A DNA stretch of 64,000 nucleotides from JAFMDF01 sp965277445. Its GTDB lineage: Bacteria > Bacteroidota > Bacteroidia > Chitinophagales > Saprospiraceae. The position numbers and the translations under genes were made by a program. Below are positions 55,361 through 63,479 of this stretch, piece after piece. The notes under the pieces are model-generated. The model did no database searches and was not told where the DNA came from. It saw only the letters and a program-made list of their open reading frames with translations. Where the stretch lies: NCBI GenBank assembly GCA_965277445.1, contig CBDICY010000010.1:1-64000 (forward strand), given 5' to 3'. How positions within the stretch are numbered: position 1 is the first letter of the stretch; each line of letters opens with the position of its first letter.

Positions 55361-55828
55361 ATGAATACCGTAATTTTCCGACCTGCGACGCTCAAAGATT
55401 TACCCATCTTACTTGAATTTGAACAAGCCATTGTCGAAGCAGAACGCCCTTTCGACCCAAACTTAAAAGCAGAAGGCGTGACTTATTATGATTTGACAAA
55501 GTTGATCGAAAGACCAGATGCTGCGGTGATTGTTGGGGCCATCAATGATACCGTAATTACCTCAGGATATGTTTTGATTAAAGCAGCCTCTGATCACTTA
55601 CAATTTACCCATTATGCCTATGCTGGTTTTATGTATACCGAGCCAGCATTTAGAGGAAAAGGAATCAATCGACGCTTGATTGACCAATTGACAGCTTGGG
55701 CTAAAGCGCAAGGTGTTTCAGAAATGCGCTTAGATGTTTATGCAGAAAATGCAGCTGCGCTGCGTGCTTACGAAAAAGTAGGTTTTGAAAAATTGTTGGT
55801 TAATATGCGATTGGATTTAAGGGAATAA
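55361..55828 (+). CDS. GNAT-family N-acetyltransferase
   Basis: A 155-residue acetyltransferase. The acetyl-CoA loop is in PAFRGKGINRRLIDQLTAWAKAQG, preceded by the strand YAYAGFMYTEP and followed by EMRLDVYAENAAALRAYEKVGFEKL. The acceptor is unknown. A promoter-like TACTTTCG lies at 55322-55329, one base off TAnnTTTG. A word palindrome follows the stop codon. Confidence 0.88.
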   Translation: MNTVIFRPATLKDLPILLEFEQAIVEAERPFDPNLKAEGVTYYDLTKLIERPDAAVIVGAINDTVITSGYVLIKAASDHLQFTHYAYAGFMYTEPAFRGKGINRRLIDQLTAWAKAQGVSEMRLDVYAENAAALRAYEKVGFEKLLVNMRLDLRE

Positions 55829-55834
55829 GTAATT

Positions 55835-55956
55835 CGAGTTGCGGGTTGCGGGTTGCGAGTTCAACAGGAGTAGGTTTTAAGATAGAATAATCAAGATTCA
55901 TATAATGATTCCCTCTTTAAATAAAAAATCATCTACAACTCGCAACCCGCAACTCG
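55835..55956. repeat. Word palindrome of GAGTTGCGGGTTGCG type
   Basis: CGAGTTGCGGGTTGCG with a further GGTTGCGAGTT (55835-55861) is mirrored by AACTCGCAACCCGCAACTCG (55937-55956); the right arm is a perfect inverse of 20 nt of the left. The left side contains tandem heptamers GGTTGCG. It fills the gap before the LysR/methyltransferase fusion gene. Confidence 0.8.
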
Positions 55957-56040
55957 TACCCCGTCTTAGCCATTCATTTTTTGCATACCTGCCATTCATT
56001 CTTTTCAATTTAAATACTTTCCTTAGGAAATGACGAATGC

Positions 56041-56048
56041 TATCTTTG
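56041..56048 (+). promoter_or_regulatory. -7 promoter box TATCTTTG
   Basis: An exact TAnnTTTG match identical to that of the tRNA-tuf promoter, with a TTTC in place of TTTG about 20 nt before. The start codon at 56066 is only 17 nt away, so the transcript would be nearly leaderless. Confidence 0.6.
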
Positions 56049-56065
56049 TTGGACAATAATAAATT

Positions 56066-57136
56066 ATGATCGCAATTAAGCATTTAAAACTAATAGAAGT
56101 CATTGACCGCAAAGGTTCTTTAAGTAAAGCTGCTAAAGAATTGAACTTATCCCAATCTGCTTTGAGTCATCAGTTAAAACAATTGGAAGAAACCTTGGAA
56201 GTCAAAGTATTTCATCGAATCAATAATAACTTAATTTTTACGGAGGCAGGAAAAGAATTCCGAGATTATGGCGCCAATATTTTAAAGGAAATGGCGGAGC
56301 TAAAAACGAGAATGACGGAAATCAAAGAATTTCAAGCCAATCAATACATTCATGGATATTCTGCACAAGAAACCAATCGCCTCTACGATCAAGCCTCCAC
56401 CGTAGCAGATTTCATCCATTGGGATTCTTATTGGGAGAAAAACAGCAAAATATTAGAAGCAGGTTGTGGCGTCGGGGCGCAAACACAAATCATCGCTACG
56501 AACAATCCGACTTGTGGCATAACTGCGGTTGATATTTCCGAACGATCTATAGCGGAAGCAAAGAAATTAATCGAAGCCAATAGTATTACAAATGTGCAAT
56601 TTACTGTAGCAGACTTGCGAAAATTAAATTACCCAGACGAGTATTTCGATCATATTTTTGTTTGTTTTGTCTTAGAACATACCCCAACCCCATTACAGAT
56701 TTTGACCGAACTTAAAAGAGTCCTCAAAAAAGGCGGGACCATTACGGTGGTAGAAGGCGATCACGGTTCTACTTACTTTTATCCTGATAGCACCACCGCC
56801 CAAAAAGCGGTAGCGGCACAAGTGGCACTACAAAAAAAGAATGGGGGCAATGCCAATATCGGCAGAGCCTTATATCCACTTTTAGAAAAATGTGGTTTTC
56901 AACAAATAGCCGTTAGTCCTCGTCAAATATATGTCGATAAGTCCAAGCCTAATTTGGTCGATGGCTTTATTAGAAAAACGTTTACCGCTATGATAAAAGG
57001 CGTAGAAGAAGAGGCAGTATCCAAAGGGATTATTTCCAAAAATGAAATGGAAGAAGGCATTGCCAATTTGTATCGAGTGGCAGACACAGGTGGTACTTTT
57101 TGTTATACTTTTTTTAAAGGGGTTGGTGTAAAATAA
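56066..57136 (+). CDS. Fusion of a LysR/MetR-type HTH with a SAM-dependent methyltransferase
   Basis: A 356-residue protein in one continuous frame. Residues 1-62 form a LysR-type winged helix-turn-helix (KAAKELNLSQSALSHQLKQLEETLEVKVFHR), and 63-95 a linker helix like that of LysR dimers. The LysR effector domain is missing; instead residues about 95-356 form a class I methyltransferase: motif I LEAGCGVGAQTQI, TAVDIS, VADLRKLNYPDEYFDHIFVCFVLEH, GGTITVVEGDHGS, then YPLLEKCGFQQIAVSPRQIYVD. The helix-turn-helix is closest in pattern to MetR, the methionine regulator. A role in sensing SAM or a methyl acceptor and controlling a nearby gene is possible but inferred. It is convergent with an ATP-grasp gene two bases away. 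Confidence 0.85.
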   Translation: MIAIKHLKLIEVIDRKGSLSKAAKELNLSQSALSHQLKQLEETLEVKVFHRINNNLIFTEAGKEFRDYGANILKEMAELKTRMTEIKEFQANQYIHGYSAQETNRLYDQASTVADFIHWDSYWEKNSKILEAGCGVGAQTQIIATNNPTCGITAVDISERSIAEAKKLIEANSITNVQFTVADLRKLNYPDEYFDHIFVCFVLEHTPTPLQILTELKRVLKKGGTITVVEGDHGSTYFYPDSTTAQKAVAAQVALQKKNGGNANIGRALYPLLEKCGFQQIAVSPRQIYVDKSKPNLVDGFIRKTFTAMIKGVEEEAVSKGIISKNEMEEGIANLYRVADTGGTFCYTFFKGVGVK

Positions 57137-57138
57137 AA

Positions 57139-58248
57139 CTAAATTGCTTCAAAATAATCATCAAATTCTATTCCCAATAATCGTTCTAGATTTGCTGGCG
57201 TCTCTTTTAAATAAAAAGTTCCGAACGCCAATTGCTTTTTATAATCAAAGCTAGTTTCTAAGATCACTTTGGTAAACTGCTCTTTTAGTTTTGCAATATT
57301 GGGTTTAAACATTGCTTTATCAATTGTCTGCCCATTATAGGCAACAAAAAAGGCATAGAGACTATTTTGGTCAGACTGCTGCTGCCAAATCTCCTCCCAG
57401 TTTGGTGCTTGATTATGGATAAAACAGGTGTAGGGATTGACCCCAAAAGCATGATAGGCCAGATTTCCCAAGCCCATACCACCATAGCGCATACAATTCA
57501 TTTCAATGGGTAATAAAGTATCGTCGTGCAATTTAAATTCTCCGTGAATCATAAAATTACTAACCTGCAATAGTTCATTTAACTGGGTGAAAAATTGAAT
57601 GGCTTTGTCATATAACTTTTGAAATATAGCTCGACTGGTATAATAAACCATGTGTAAATAAGCCGCCTGTTTAGGGATTGGATGATAGTAGATATTCGTA
57701 ATATTCGGTTGACCGTTTTCATCATAAAACATACCTACCGCATATTCCTCGCCTTCAATAAAAGATTCTAGCAGGAATTCATTTTTAGATAAAACGACCT
57801 CCGAAAATACTGCTCCATTCTTTTCTAATTCCGCTTTTATCTCTGTTTCAAGGCACTTCATATCTGTGTTAGCATCAATAATCTTAACGGCTGCTCCGAA
57901 GCATCCTTTTGAGGGTTTGATGACTGATTTTTCTTTGATTGTTAGCTTGGCTATTTCTGCTAAGCCCACCTTTTTAAAAATGTAGTTCGGATAAATCTTC
58001 GTCAATAATTGTCTGAACTTGTACTTGTCTTTTAAGGCAATAATTGCATTTATCTTAGCCTCCTCTTCTAGTCGATCTAATACCACTTCTATCGCCGCTT
58101 CCGAAGTAATACAAACCTTATCCTTTGTAGAAAATTTCCAATTGGAGTTGGCTAAGTCATTGGTGTTGACTATCGTTAGCCCTTCCGTTTCTGGCAAGGT
58201 TTCTATGGTGCCGCTTTCAGCATCACTTGAAGCAATTAAATAAGTCAT
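57139..58248 (-). CDS. ATP-grasp family ligase
   Basis: A 369-residue protein with the ATP-grasp fold. Nucleotide and metal residues are visible in KSVIKPSKGCFGAAVKI (Lys), FLLESFIEGEEYAVGMFYDE (Glu), MIHGEFKLHDDTLLPIEMNCMRYGG (Glu and Asn of the metal site). The N-terminal 100 residues form a Rossmann-like preATP domain. Such enzymes join a carboxylate to an amine or thiol; the substrate is unknown. The gene is convergent with the LysR/methyltransferase fusion, with 2 bp between stops. If the two are functionally related they may form a small metabolite-modifying pair, but nothing beyond adjacency supports this. Confidence 0.82.
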   Translation of the reverse strand: MTYLIASSDAESGTIETLPETEGLTIVNTNDLANSNWKFSTKDKVCITSEAAIEVVLDRLEEEAKINAIIALKDKYKFRQLLTKIYPNYIFKKVGLAEIAKLTIKEKSVIKPSKGCFGAAVKIIDANTDMKCLETEIKAELEKNGAVFSEVVLSKNEFLLESFIEGEEYAVGMFYDENGQPNITNIYYHPIPKQAAYLHMVYYTSRAIFQKLYDKAIQFFTQLNELLQVSNFMIHGEFKLHDDTLLPIEMNCMRYGGMGLGNLAYHAFGVNPYTCFIHNQAPNWEEIWQQQSDQNSLYAFFVAYNGQTIDKAMFKPNIAKLKEQFTKVILETSFDYKKQLAFGTFYLKETPANLERLLGIEFDDYFEAI

Positions 58249-58287
58249 GATGGGTGATTTTGATTAACTCTAATAGCGATTGATTTA

Positions 58288-58380
58288 GGAATCCCAAAAG
58301 GGATTCAACATGAATAACACCGTATGCAATGCGGTGATGGTTGAAATTTTTCCAGTCTCTCAATCCTAAAGGGATTGAAC
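58288..58380. repeat. Palindromic repeat with AATCCC...GGGATT modules
   Basis: Contains GAATCCCAAAAGGGATTCAA (58292-58311), the pair ACACCGTATGC/GCGGTGATGG (58317-58340) and CAATCCTAAAGGGATTGAA (58361-58379). Such multi-hairpin text occurs widely between genes in Bacteroidota and resembles REP clusters. Confidence 0.6.
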
Positions 58381-58649
58381 CTAAGTACAAGGACTGAATT
58401 AATGAAGGATTTAAGGATTGAAGAACGCTCATGACAGTCAATCACTTACATCGAAATCAAATTTTAAACTGTTAGTTCAGGTACTTAGATTTATTATATT
58501 TTCCTATTCAACTCTTTCAGAGTTGGAGGTTTGAAGGAAATAGTTGTCATTTTCCACCGCATTTCATATGGTGCTATTTAAATTCAACCACTTTATGGTT
58601 ATACTTTGCACGGGGTAAAAAAGTCATTGTAAAGTACACCTTATCATCT

Positions 58650-58711
58650 CGTCGGATGACTCCGCCGTCCGATGAGGTGGTCATTCCATCGGACGGCGAA
58701 GCCATCCGACG
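58650..58711. repeat. GC-rich inverted repeat, 25-bp arms
   Basis: CGTCGGATGACTCCGCCGTC... (58650-58674) pairs with its inverse at 58687-58711 with two mismatches across a 12-nt loop. TTATC and GATAA extend the symmetry beyond the arms. The GC content contrasts sharply with the surroundings. Confidence 0.8.
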
Positions 58712-58989
58712 GAAGACGATAAAATCACTTTTTTATCCCTTTTGGAGTATAGAAGTCAGCAGATAACTTATCGTATCAATTCATTTGGTTGGTTCTATTG
58801 ATACCTAGAATCAGCCAAATGAATGGCAATTACGAATTACGCTACATTTCAATCATGTCCAAACACTCTATTTTAGTACAAATAAGTCCAAAATTATAAT
58901 TCTGGAGTCTCTCAAGGCAAAATAAAGTGTTTTCTCCCCCAATAGTGCCTAATCTTGGAGAAAAAATTATTTCACCCAACTTTATAATT

Positions 58990-61416
58990 ATGAGATTTCA
59001 TTTTTGGATTTATCTATCCTTCTTAACCTTTAGCTTAAGTGCACAAACGACTACCAATACGCCAATCGGTCATAAGGTTTTATTCATCGTCTCCAATGCC
59101 CATTTTTATGGCGACACAAAAATGAATGCCGCCAATCATTTTGCAGAAATCGTCTTCCCTTATGACAAATTAGTGAAGGCAGGTTATCAAGTAGATTTTG
59201 TCAGTCCAGAAGGTGGTGCTGTTCCCATCGGCTATATTGAAACTTCGACGCCTTTGATTAAGGAATATTTGTATAAAAAAGAGTTCATGGCTTTATTGAA
59301 AGAGACTAAAAAACCGAGCGAGGTTCATCCTTCCGACTATCAAGCCGTTTATTATGGCGGCGGTGGGGCGGCGATGTTTGGCGTACCAGAAAATAAAGCG
59401 ATTCAAGAAATTGCGATGACGGTTTACGAAGCACAACAAGGAATTGTAGCGGCGGTTTGTCATGGTTCGGCAGGTTTGGTTAATCTCAAAACGAAAGATG
59501 GGAAGTATTTAGTCGATGGCAAAAAAGTAAATGGCTTCCCCGATTTATTTGAAAATATGGATGCTGCATATTATAAAACCTTTCCTTTTTCTATTGAAAA
59601 AAAATTAGCTAAAAGAGGCGGCGATTTTCAATATTCCAAAGAAGGTTGGGATGGTTTTGCCATAGCAGATGGTCGATTAATTACGGGACAAGATCCTTCA
59701 GCGGCGGGCTTAGTGGCAGAAAAAATGATCGCCCAATTGGCTGCCCAACAAAAAGGATTGTCTATCGAAGCTACGGCAAAATTAGATGCTATTTTTAAAA
59801 ATTGGGAAAACCCAGCATTACCGGGTGTCGTTGGTGGGCTTATCCAAGATGGAAAAGTACTTTACTTAAAAGGATACGGTATGGCGGATATGGAAAATCA
59901 AATCCCCATTACTCCAGATACTAAATTTCAAATTGGTAACTTATCACAGCAATTTACTGCTTTTGCCGTTTTATTATTGGAAGAGGAAGGCAAACTATCG
60001 CTTACTGATGATGTGCGAACCTTCCTTCCTGAATTACCCAACTTTGGACCTACCATTACCCTCCAACATTTGATGAGTCAATCCAGCGGTTTACACGAAT
60101 ATCTCGCTTTGAAAGAAATTGCAGGACTTGGGCAAAACGAAATTTTAACCAATCAAGATGTCCTTCACTTAATTAGCCAGCAAAAGGAATTGGATTATGT
60201 CCCTGGCACTCAGTTTTCTTTTACCCATACGGGGCATATTCTATTGGCAGAAGTCATCAAAAAAGTAACAGGGCAATCTCTATCCGCTTACACCAAAGCA
60301 CACATCTTTGATCCTTTGCAGATGACGAATACGGAGTTTAAAGAAGACTTTGAGACGATTGTTCCCAATGCCGCTATTTCCTATCAAGCAAACGAAAATG
60401 GCTATAAAAAACGAATGATTACCAATGCTACTGTTGGTCCGAATAATCTTTATATTTCAGGAGCAGATTTAGTGCGTTGGTACCTTAATTTTGATAATCC
60501 AAAAGTTGGAAGTGCTAGTTTAATGAAAAAAATGAGGTCGCCTGTTACGTTGAATAATGGGGCTACTTTCAATTCTTTTAATGGTCAATTACATTATGAC
60601 CAGCAATTTTACCACTTGGAAAGAGGGAATCCTGCTTATTGGAATTATGGCTTAACGGGTGGTTATGCTAGTAATATTTTTACTTTTCCTGAGCAAAATT
60701 TAACGTCTTTTGTGCTGGGCAACAACAATCAATATAACGGGATGCCAGCAATGACAATGGCTTATGAAACTTTAGGAGACATTTTTCCCGAACCCCCTAG
60801 TGTCGATTTTACCAAAATCAAAACGGTTCAATTAACGTCGCAAGAATTGGCCGCACACGAAGGCTATTATTGGGATAACGATGCGGCACTTGCTCGCCGA
60901 GTGTATGTTAAGAATGATACGTTAAGGTATGCTCGATTAGCCAGTCAGCGAGAAAGTTTATTAGTGCCCTTGTCTAAAAATAAATTTCAAATAGTCGTCG
61001 GAAGTGATGATGTCCTTATCCTAACTTTTGACCAAAAGAATGGCAACAAAAGAATGCAATTTAAGGGTGGAGAAAGTGATCCTTATGTATATGATGCTTA
61101 TACGCCCGTTACCTATGATGCAAAAACTTTACAGCAATTTTCAGGTCGTTTTTACTGCCCTGCTTTGAATGCAACTTATACCTTTTCTGTCAAAGACAAT
61201 CAATTACTGGCTAGTCATTTGCGCAAAAGAACTATTTCTTTTACTCCTGTCAAAAAGGATGTATTTATGGGAAGTGAGTGGTATTTCGGAGGTATTCAAT
61301 TTGAAAGAAATGAAGCAGGTGAGGTTACTGGTTTTAGCGTTAATTTTGATGGGGTTAAAAATCTGACGTTTGAGAAGATATTGTCTGTAAAACAGCAAGT
61401 TAGTAAAGCGGGTTAA
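58990..61416 (+). CDS. Secreted fusion of DJ-1/PfpI domain with a degenerate class C beta-lactamase-like domain
   Basis: An 808-residue exported protein (signal MRFHFWIYLSFLTFSLSAQ). Residues about 20-245 form a DJ-1/PfpI domain of the Hsp31/glyoxalase type with the nucleophile Cys157 in AAVCHGSAGL and an upstream Glu in FAEIVFPYDKL. Residues about 255-610 form a serine beta-lactamase/transpeptidase-like domain (GVVGGLIQDGKVLYLKGYGMAD, LLEEEGKLSLTDDV, HLMSQSSGLHEYL), and a C-terminal beta region follows. The three catalytic motifs are changed: SxxK reads Asn317-x-x-Gln320, YxN reads Phe411-Thr-His413 and the HxG motif reads Leu555-Thr-Gly. The second domain is thus probably a binding pseudoenzyme, while the DJ-1 site is kept. 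ATG 58990 is the chosen start. Confidence 0.85.
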   Translation: MRFHFWIYLSFLTFSLSAQTTTNTPIGHKVLFIVSNAHFYGDTKMNAANHFAEIVFPYDKLVKAGYQVDFVSPEGGAVPIGYIETSTPLIKEYLYKKEFMALLKETKKPSEVHPSDYQAVYYGGGGAAMFGVPENKAIQEIAMTVYEAQQGIVAAVCHGSAGLVNLKTKDGKYLVDGKKVNGFPDLFENMDAAYYKTFPFSIEKKLAKRGGDFQYSKEGWDGFAIADGRLITGQDPSAAGLVAEKMIAQLAAQQKGLSIEATAKLDAIFKNWENPALPGVVGGLIQDGKVLYLKGYGMADMENQIPITPDTKFQIGNLSQQFTAFAVLLLEEEGKLSLTDDVRTFLPELPNFGPTITLQHLMSQSSGLHEYLALKEIAGLGQNEILTNQDVLHLISQQKELDYVPGTQFSFTHTGHILLAEVIKKVTGQSLSAYTKAHIFDPLQMTNTEFKEDFETIVPNAAISYQANENGYKKRMITNATVGPNNLYISGADLVRWYLNFDNPKVGSASLMKKMRSPVTLNNGATFNSFNGQLHYDQQFYHLERGNPAYWNYGLTGGYASNIFTFPEQNLTSFVLGNNNQYNGMPAMTMAYETLGDIFPEPPSVDFTKIKTVQLTSQELAAHEGYYWDNDAALARRVYVKNDTLRYARLASQRESLLVPLSKNKFQIVVGSDDVLILTFDQKNGNKRMQFKGGESDPYVYDAYTPVTYDAKTLQQFSGRFYCPALNATYTFSVKDNQLLASHLRKRTISFTPVKKDVFMGSEWYFGGIQFERNEAGEVTGFSVNFDGVKNLTFEKILSVKQQVSKAG

Positions 61417-61447
61417 AAGGTTAAGGACGCAATCAGGCTTTGTTTTC

Positions 61448-61627
61448 AACGTGCCGTAAGTACGAGAGATGGGTAACCTATATAACATTGAATATTTTCC
61501 TTTTTTTTCGTACCGTAGGTATGTAAGAGAATGCTCATTATGAAGTATCTTACGTACCTACGGCACGATAACCATAGCGTTGTTATTGCTTCATCTTGCT
61601 ACCCATCTCTCGTACCTACGGCACGTT
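61448..61627. repeat. Nested inverted repeats of the CGTGCCGTAGGTACG family
   Basis: An outer pair of 28-nt arms (61448-61475 and 61600-61627, one mismatch) encloses an inner pair of 20-nt arms (61509-61528 and 61548-61567, two mismatches). All four arms carry CGTGCCGTAGGTACG or a close form. A single arm is also found at 17642-17669. Confidence 0.8.
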
Positions 61628-61697
61628 CCTCTATCTATGAATAGAAAATTAAAAATAGATTTATTGCCAATAACTATTTGTTTTTCATCGCCATATC

Positions 61698-62231
61698 ATG
61701 AAAAAACATCTATACACACTCCTTATTATCAGTCTATTTTCAAGCCTAGCTTGTCAAACAGTAGAAGAGGTTCCAAGAAAAACGGTCTATCCTCGAATGA
61801 TCGGAGATATTGCCCCTGATGCTAGTTTGGATACGACCGATTTTCAATTGTGTTGGGAGGATAAATTTGCCGTTCAGTACTACGCTTATACGAGTACTTT
61901 TAATGAATCAACTTATGGTAAAGAAAAAAGGGAAGTGTACAAAATATTTGAAGCAAATTATAAGTCAACCAATGTACCCGCTGAATCAGGTTTAATCAGA
62001 GTTCGTTTTTTGGTCAATTGTCGGGGCGAAACAGGTCGATTTAGAGTGATGGGCATGGATAAAAATTACCAAGCAAAAGTCTTTGATGACCGCATTACAA
62101 AACAATTGGTCAACATCACTAAAAATGAATTAGCATGGAAAATCTTTAAAACGGATAAATCAGAAAGGGATTACTACCAATATTTAATTTTCAAAATCGA
62201 AAACGGACAAATTATTGACATCTTGCCATGA
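61698..62231 (+). CDS. Hypothetical lipoprotein upstream of a TPR protein
   Basis: A 177-residue lipoprotein (LFSSLACQ). Its C-terminal half (GLIRVRFLVNCRGETGRFRVMGMD, then a helix with DDRITKQLVNITKNELAWK) recalls the TonB C-terminal fold seen in Bacteroidota, though without the YP motif; this is only a resemblance. The stop codon overlaps the start of the next gene (ATGA at 62228-62231), so translation of the two is coupled and they probably work together in the envelope. Confidence 0.65.
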   Translation: MKKHLYTLLIISLFSSLACQTVEEVPRKTVYPRMIGDIAPDASLDTTDFQLCWEDKFAVQYYAYTSTFNESTYGKEKREVYKIFEANYKSTNVPAESGLIRVRFLVNCRGETGRFRVMGMDKNYQAKVFDDRITKQLVNITKNELAWKIFKTDKSERDYYQYLIFKIENGQIIDILP

Positions 62232-63028
62232 AAAATATCCTATTGCTTCTTCTACCTATTGGCGTCCTCGCACAAAACAACTGCAATGTTTTTCTGTATG
62301 CTGGCGATTCTTGCAGATACAAAGCTTGTACCTTTTATGAAGCAGCACCGACTTATTTCCAGTTAGCTAAAGCATATCATGAAATCATTGATGAGGCGAT
62401 TGCCATTTGTCCAACCTACGCTGTCTTATATCGACATAAATCTACAGCCTATTTAAAAACGGGTGATTTTATTGGTTGGAAACGCTTAATCGACAAAGCC
62501 GTTGCTTTAAACCCCACAGAGCATTTAGATTATCGAGGTTGGTGTCGATTCCAATTTTTCAGAGATTATGAAGGGGCGATTAAAGATATTGACTTATTGG
62601 ATAGTCTGGTTAATTACGATATTGGCTATGGCCAGAATGGGCATTATCATTTAAATATTGCCAAAGGTTTGTGTTATAAGATGTTAGGAAAAACGGATAA
62701 AGCTATCCAAATTATTAGTCAACAAATAAAAGAAAACATCAAATCCGTAGGCTTATATGATTATTTACATTTAGGGGTTTTATACTTAGAAACAGGCGAT
62801 TATACCGCTGCCTTAAGTGCGTTTGACCAACAAGCTACCATCAACGAACTAGCAGAAAATTGTTATTACAAAGCCTTGTTGTATAAGGCGCTAAAACAAC
62901 CAGCTCAACAACGAATTTATTTACAGCAAGCTAAAAAATTGTATCTCGCTAAAACCTATATGTTTGATTCTTACACCCATCAAGTAGATAAAATTTATTT
63001 AGAAGATATCGAAGAAGAGCTGCTTTGA
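62228..63028 (+). CDS. Exported tetratricopeptide repeat protein
   Basis: A 266-residue protein with a signal peptide (MKNILLLLLPIGVLAQ). Several TPR-like helix pairs are visible (AICPTYAVLYRHKSTAYLKTGDF, GKTDKAIQIISQQIKE, LHLGVLYLETGDYTAALSAFDQQ, NCYYKALLYKALKQPAQQRIYL). The early CNVFLYAGDSCRYKACTFYEAA segment with two or three cysteines looks like a small disulfide-bound motif. It shares a 4-bp overlap with the upstream lipoprotein gene. A role as periplasmic scaffold is likely; no specific pathway can be named. Confidence 0.75.
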   Translation: MKNILLLLLPIGVLAQNNCNVFLYAGDSCRYKACTFYEAAPTYFQLAKAYHEIIDEAIAICPTYAVLYRHKSTAYLKTGDFIGWKRLIDKAVALNPTEHLDYRGWCRFQFFRDYEGAIKDIDLLDSLVNYDIGYGQNGHYHLNIAKGLCYKMLGKTDKAIQIISQQIKENIKSVGLYDYLHLGVLYLETGDYTAALSAFDQQATINELAENCYYKALLYKALKQPAQQRIYLQQAKKLYLAKTYMFDSYTHQVDKIYLEDIEEELL

Positions 63029-63049
63029 TACATCGTTCCTAATACAGAA

Positions 63050-63400
63050 TTAATACTTCTTTTTCGGCTTAGGTAATACACCAATTCTTGGGTCTCCAGC
63101 CTTAATCAATTCACAGATTTTAATAGCAACCTCTTCAAAATTTGCTACTGTTACAGGTAAGAGTAACCACTTTTTGATTTTATAAATTCTCAAATTGATA
63201 ATGGCCGGAAACTCTGCTTTTAAACTTTCATGGTGTTCAAAACTAGTCCCAATCCAAATACCATCATCTAAGGGATTTTTCTCACTCTTCCTAGTTGCTA
63301 AATAAATCTTTGGACCAATGTAAATGGAATGGTTACCAAACATTCTTTTGACTTGTGGTTCTAAAGGAAACAGATAATCTAAAATAAATTCGTGCGGCAT
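63050..63400 (-). CDS. Small TfoX-N-like protein, hypothetical
   Basis: A 116-residue cytosolic protein. The opening FILDYLFPLEPQVKRMFGNHSIYIGPKIYLATR follows the pattern of TfoX N-terminal domains (P-x-V-x-x-MFG-x-x-x-Y), and the region GIWIGTSFEHHESLKAEFPAI and terminal DPRIGVLPKPKKK resemble short proteins of unknown function in Bacteroidota. The TfoX C-terminal helical domain is absent. A regulatory role in competence cannot be assumed. It is convergent with the TPR gene, 21 bp apart. Confidence 0.6.
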   Translation of the reverse strand: MPHEFILDYLFPLEPQVKRMFGNHSIYIGPKIYLATRKSEKNPLDDGIWIGTSFEHHESLKAEFPAIINLRIYKIKKWLLLPVTVANFEEVAIKICELIKAGDPRIGVLPKPKKKY

Positions 63401-63479
63401 CCTCTACTTATTAAAAAGGGTAATTAAAAGTTTACTTTCAATCAAAGGTCTTTGATTTTTTCCGATAATCCAATATCTA

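Larger units (their letters stand above)
58249..58989. other. Divergent spacer, 740 bp, with two palindromic elements
   Basis: Promoters for the minus-strand ATP-grasp gene and the plus-strand DJ-1 fusion should be here, but no clear TAnnTTTG box is evident. Palindromic elements lie at 58288-58380 and 58650-58711. No protein gene is supported; ATG 58990 is preferred for the next gene over TTG 58927. Confidence 0.5.

Noticed and set aside
58927..58989. N-terminal extension of the DJ-1 fusion from TTG 58927
   Set aside because: ATG 58990 begins directly with a standard signal peptide; the extension would bury it.
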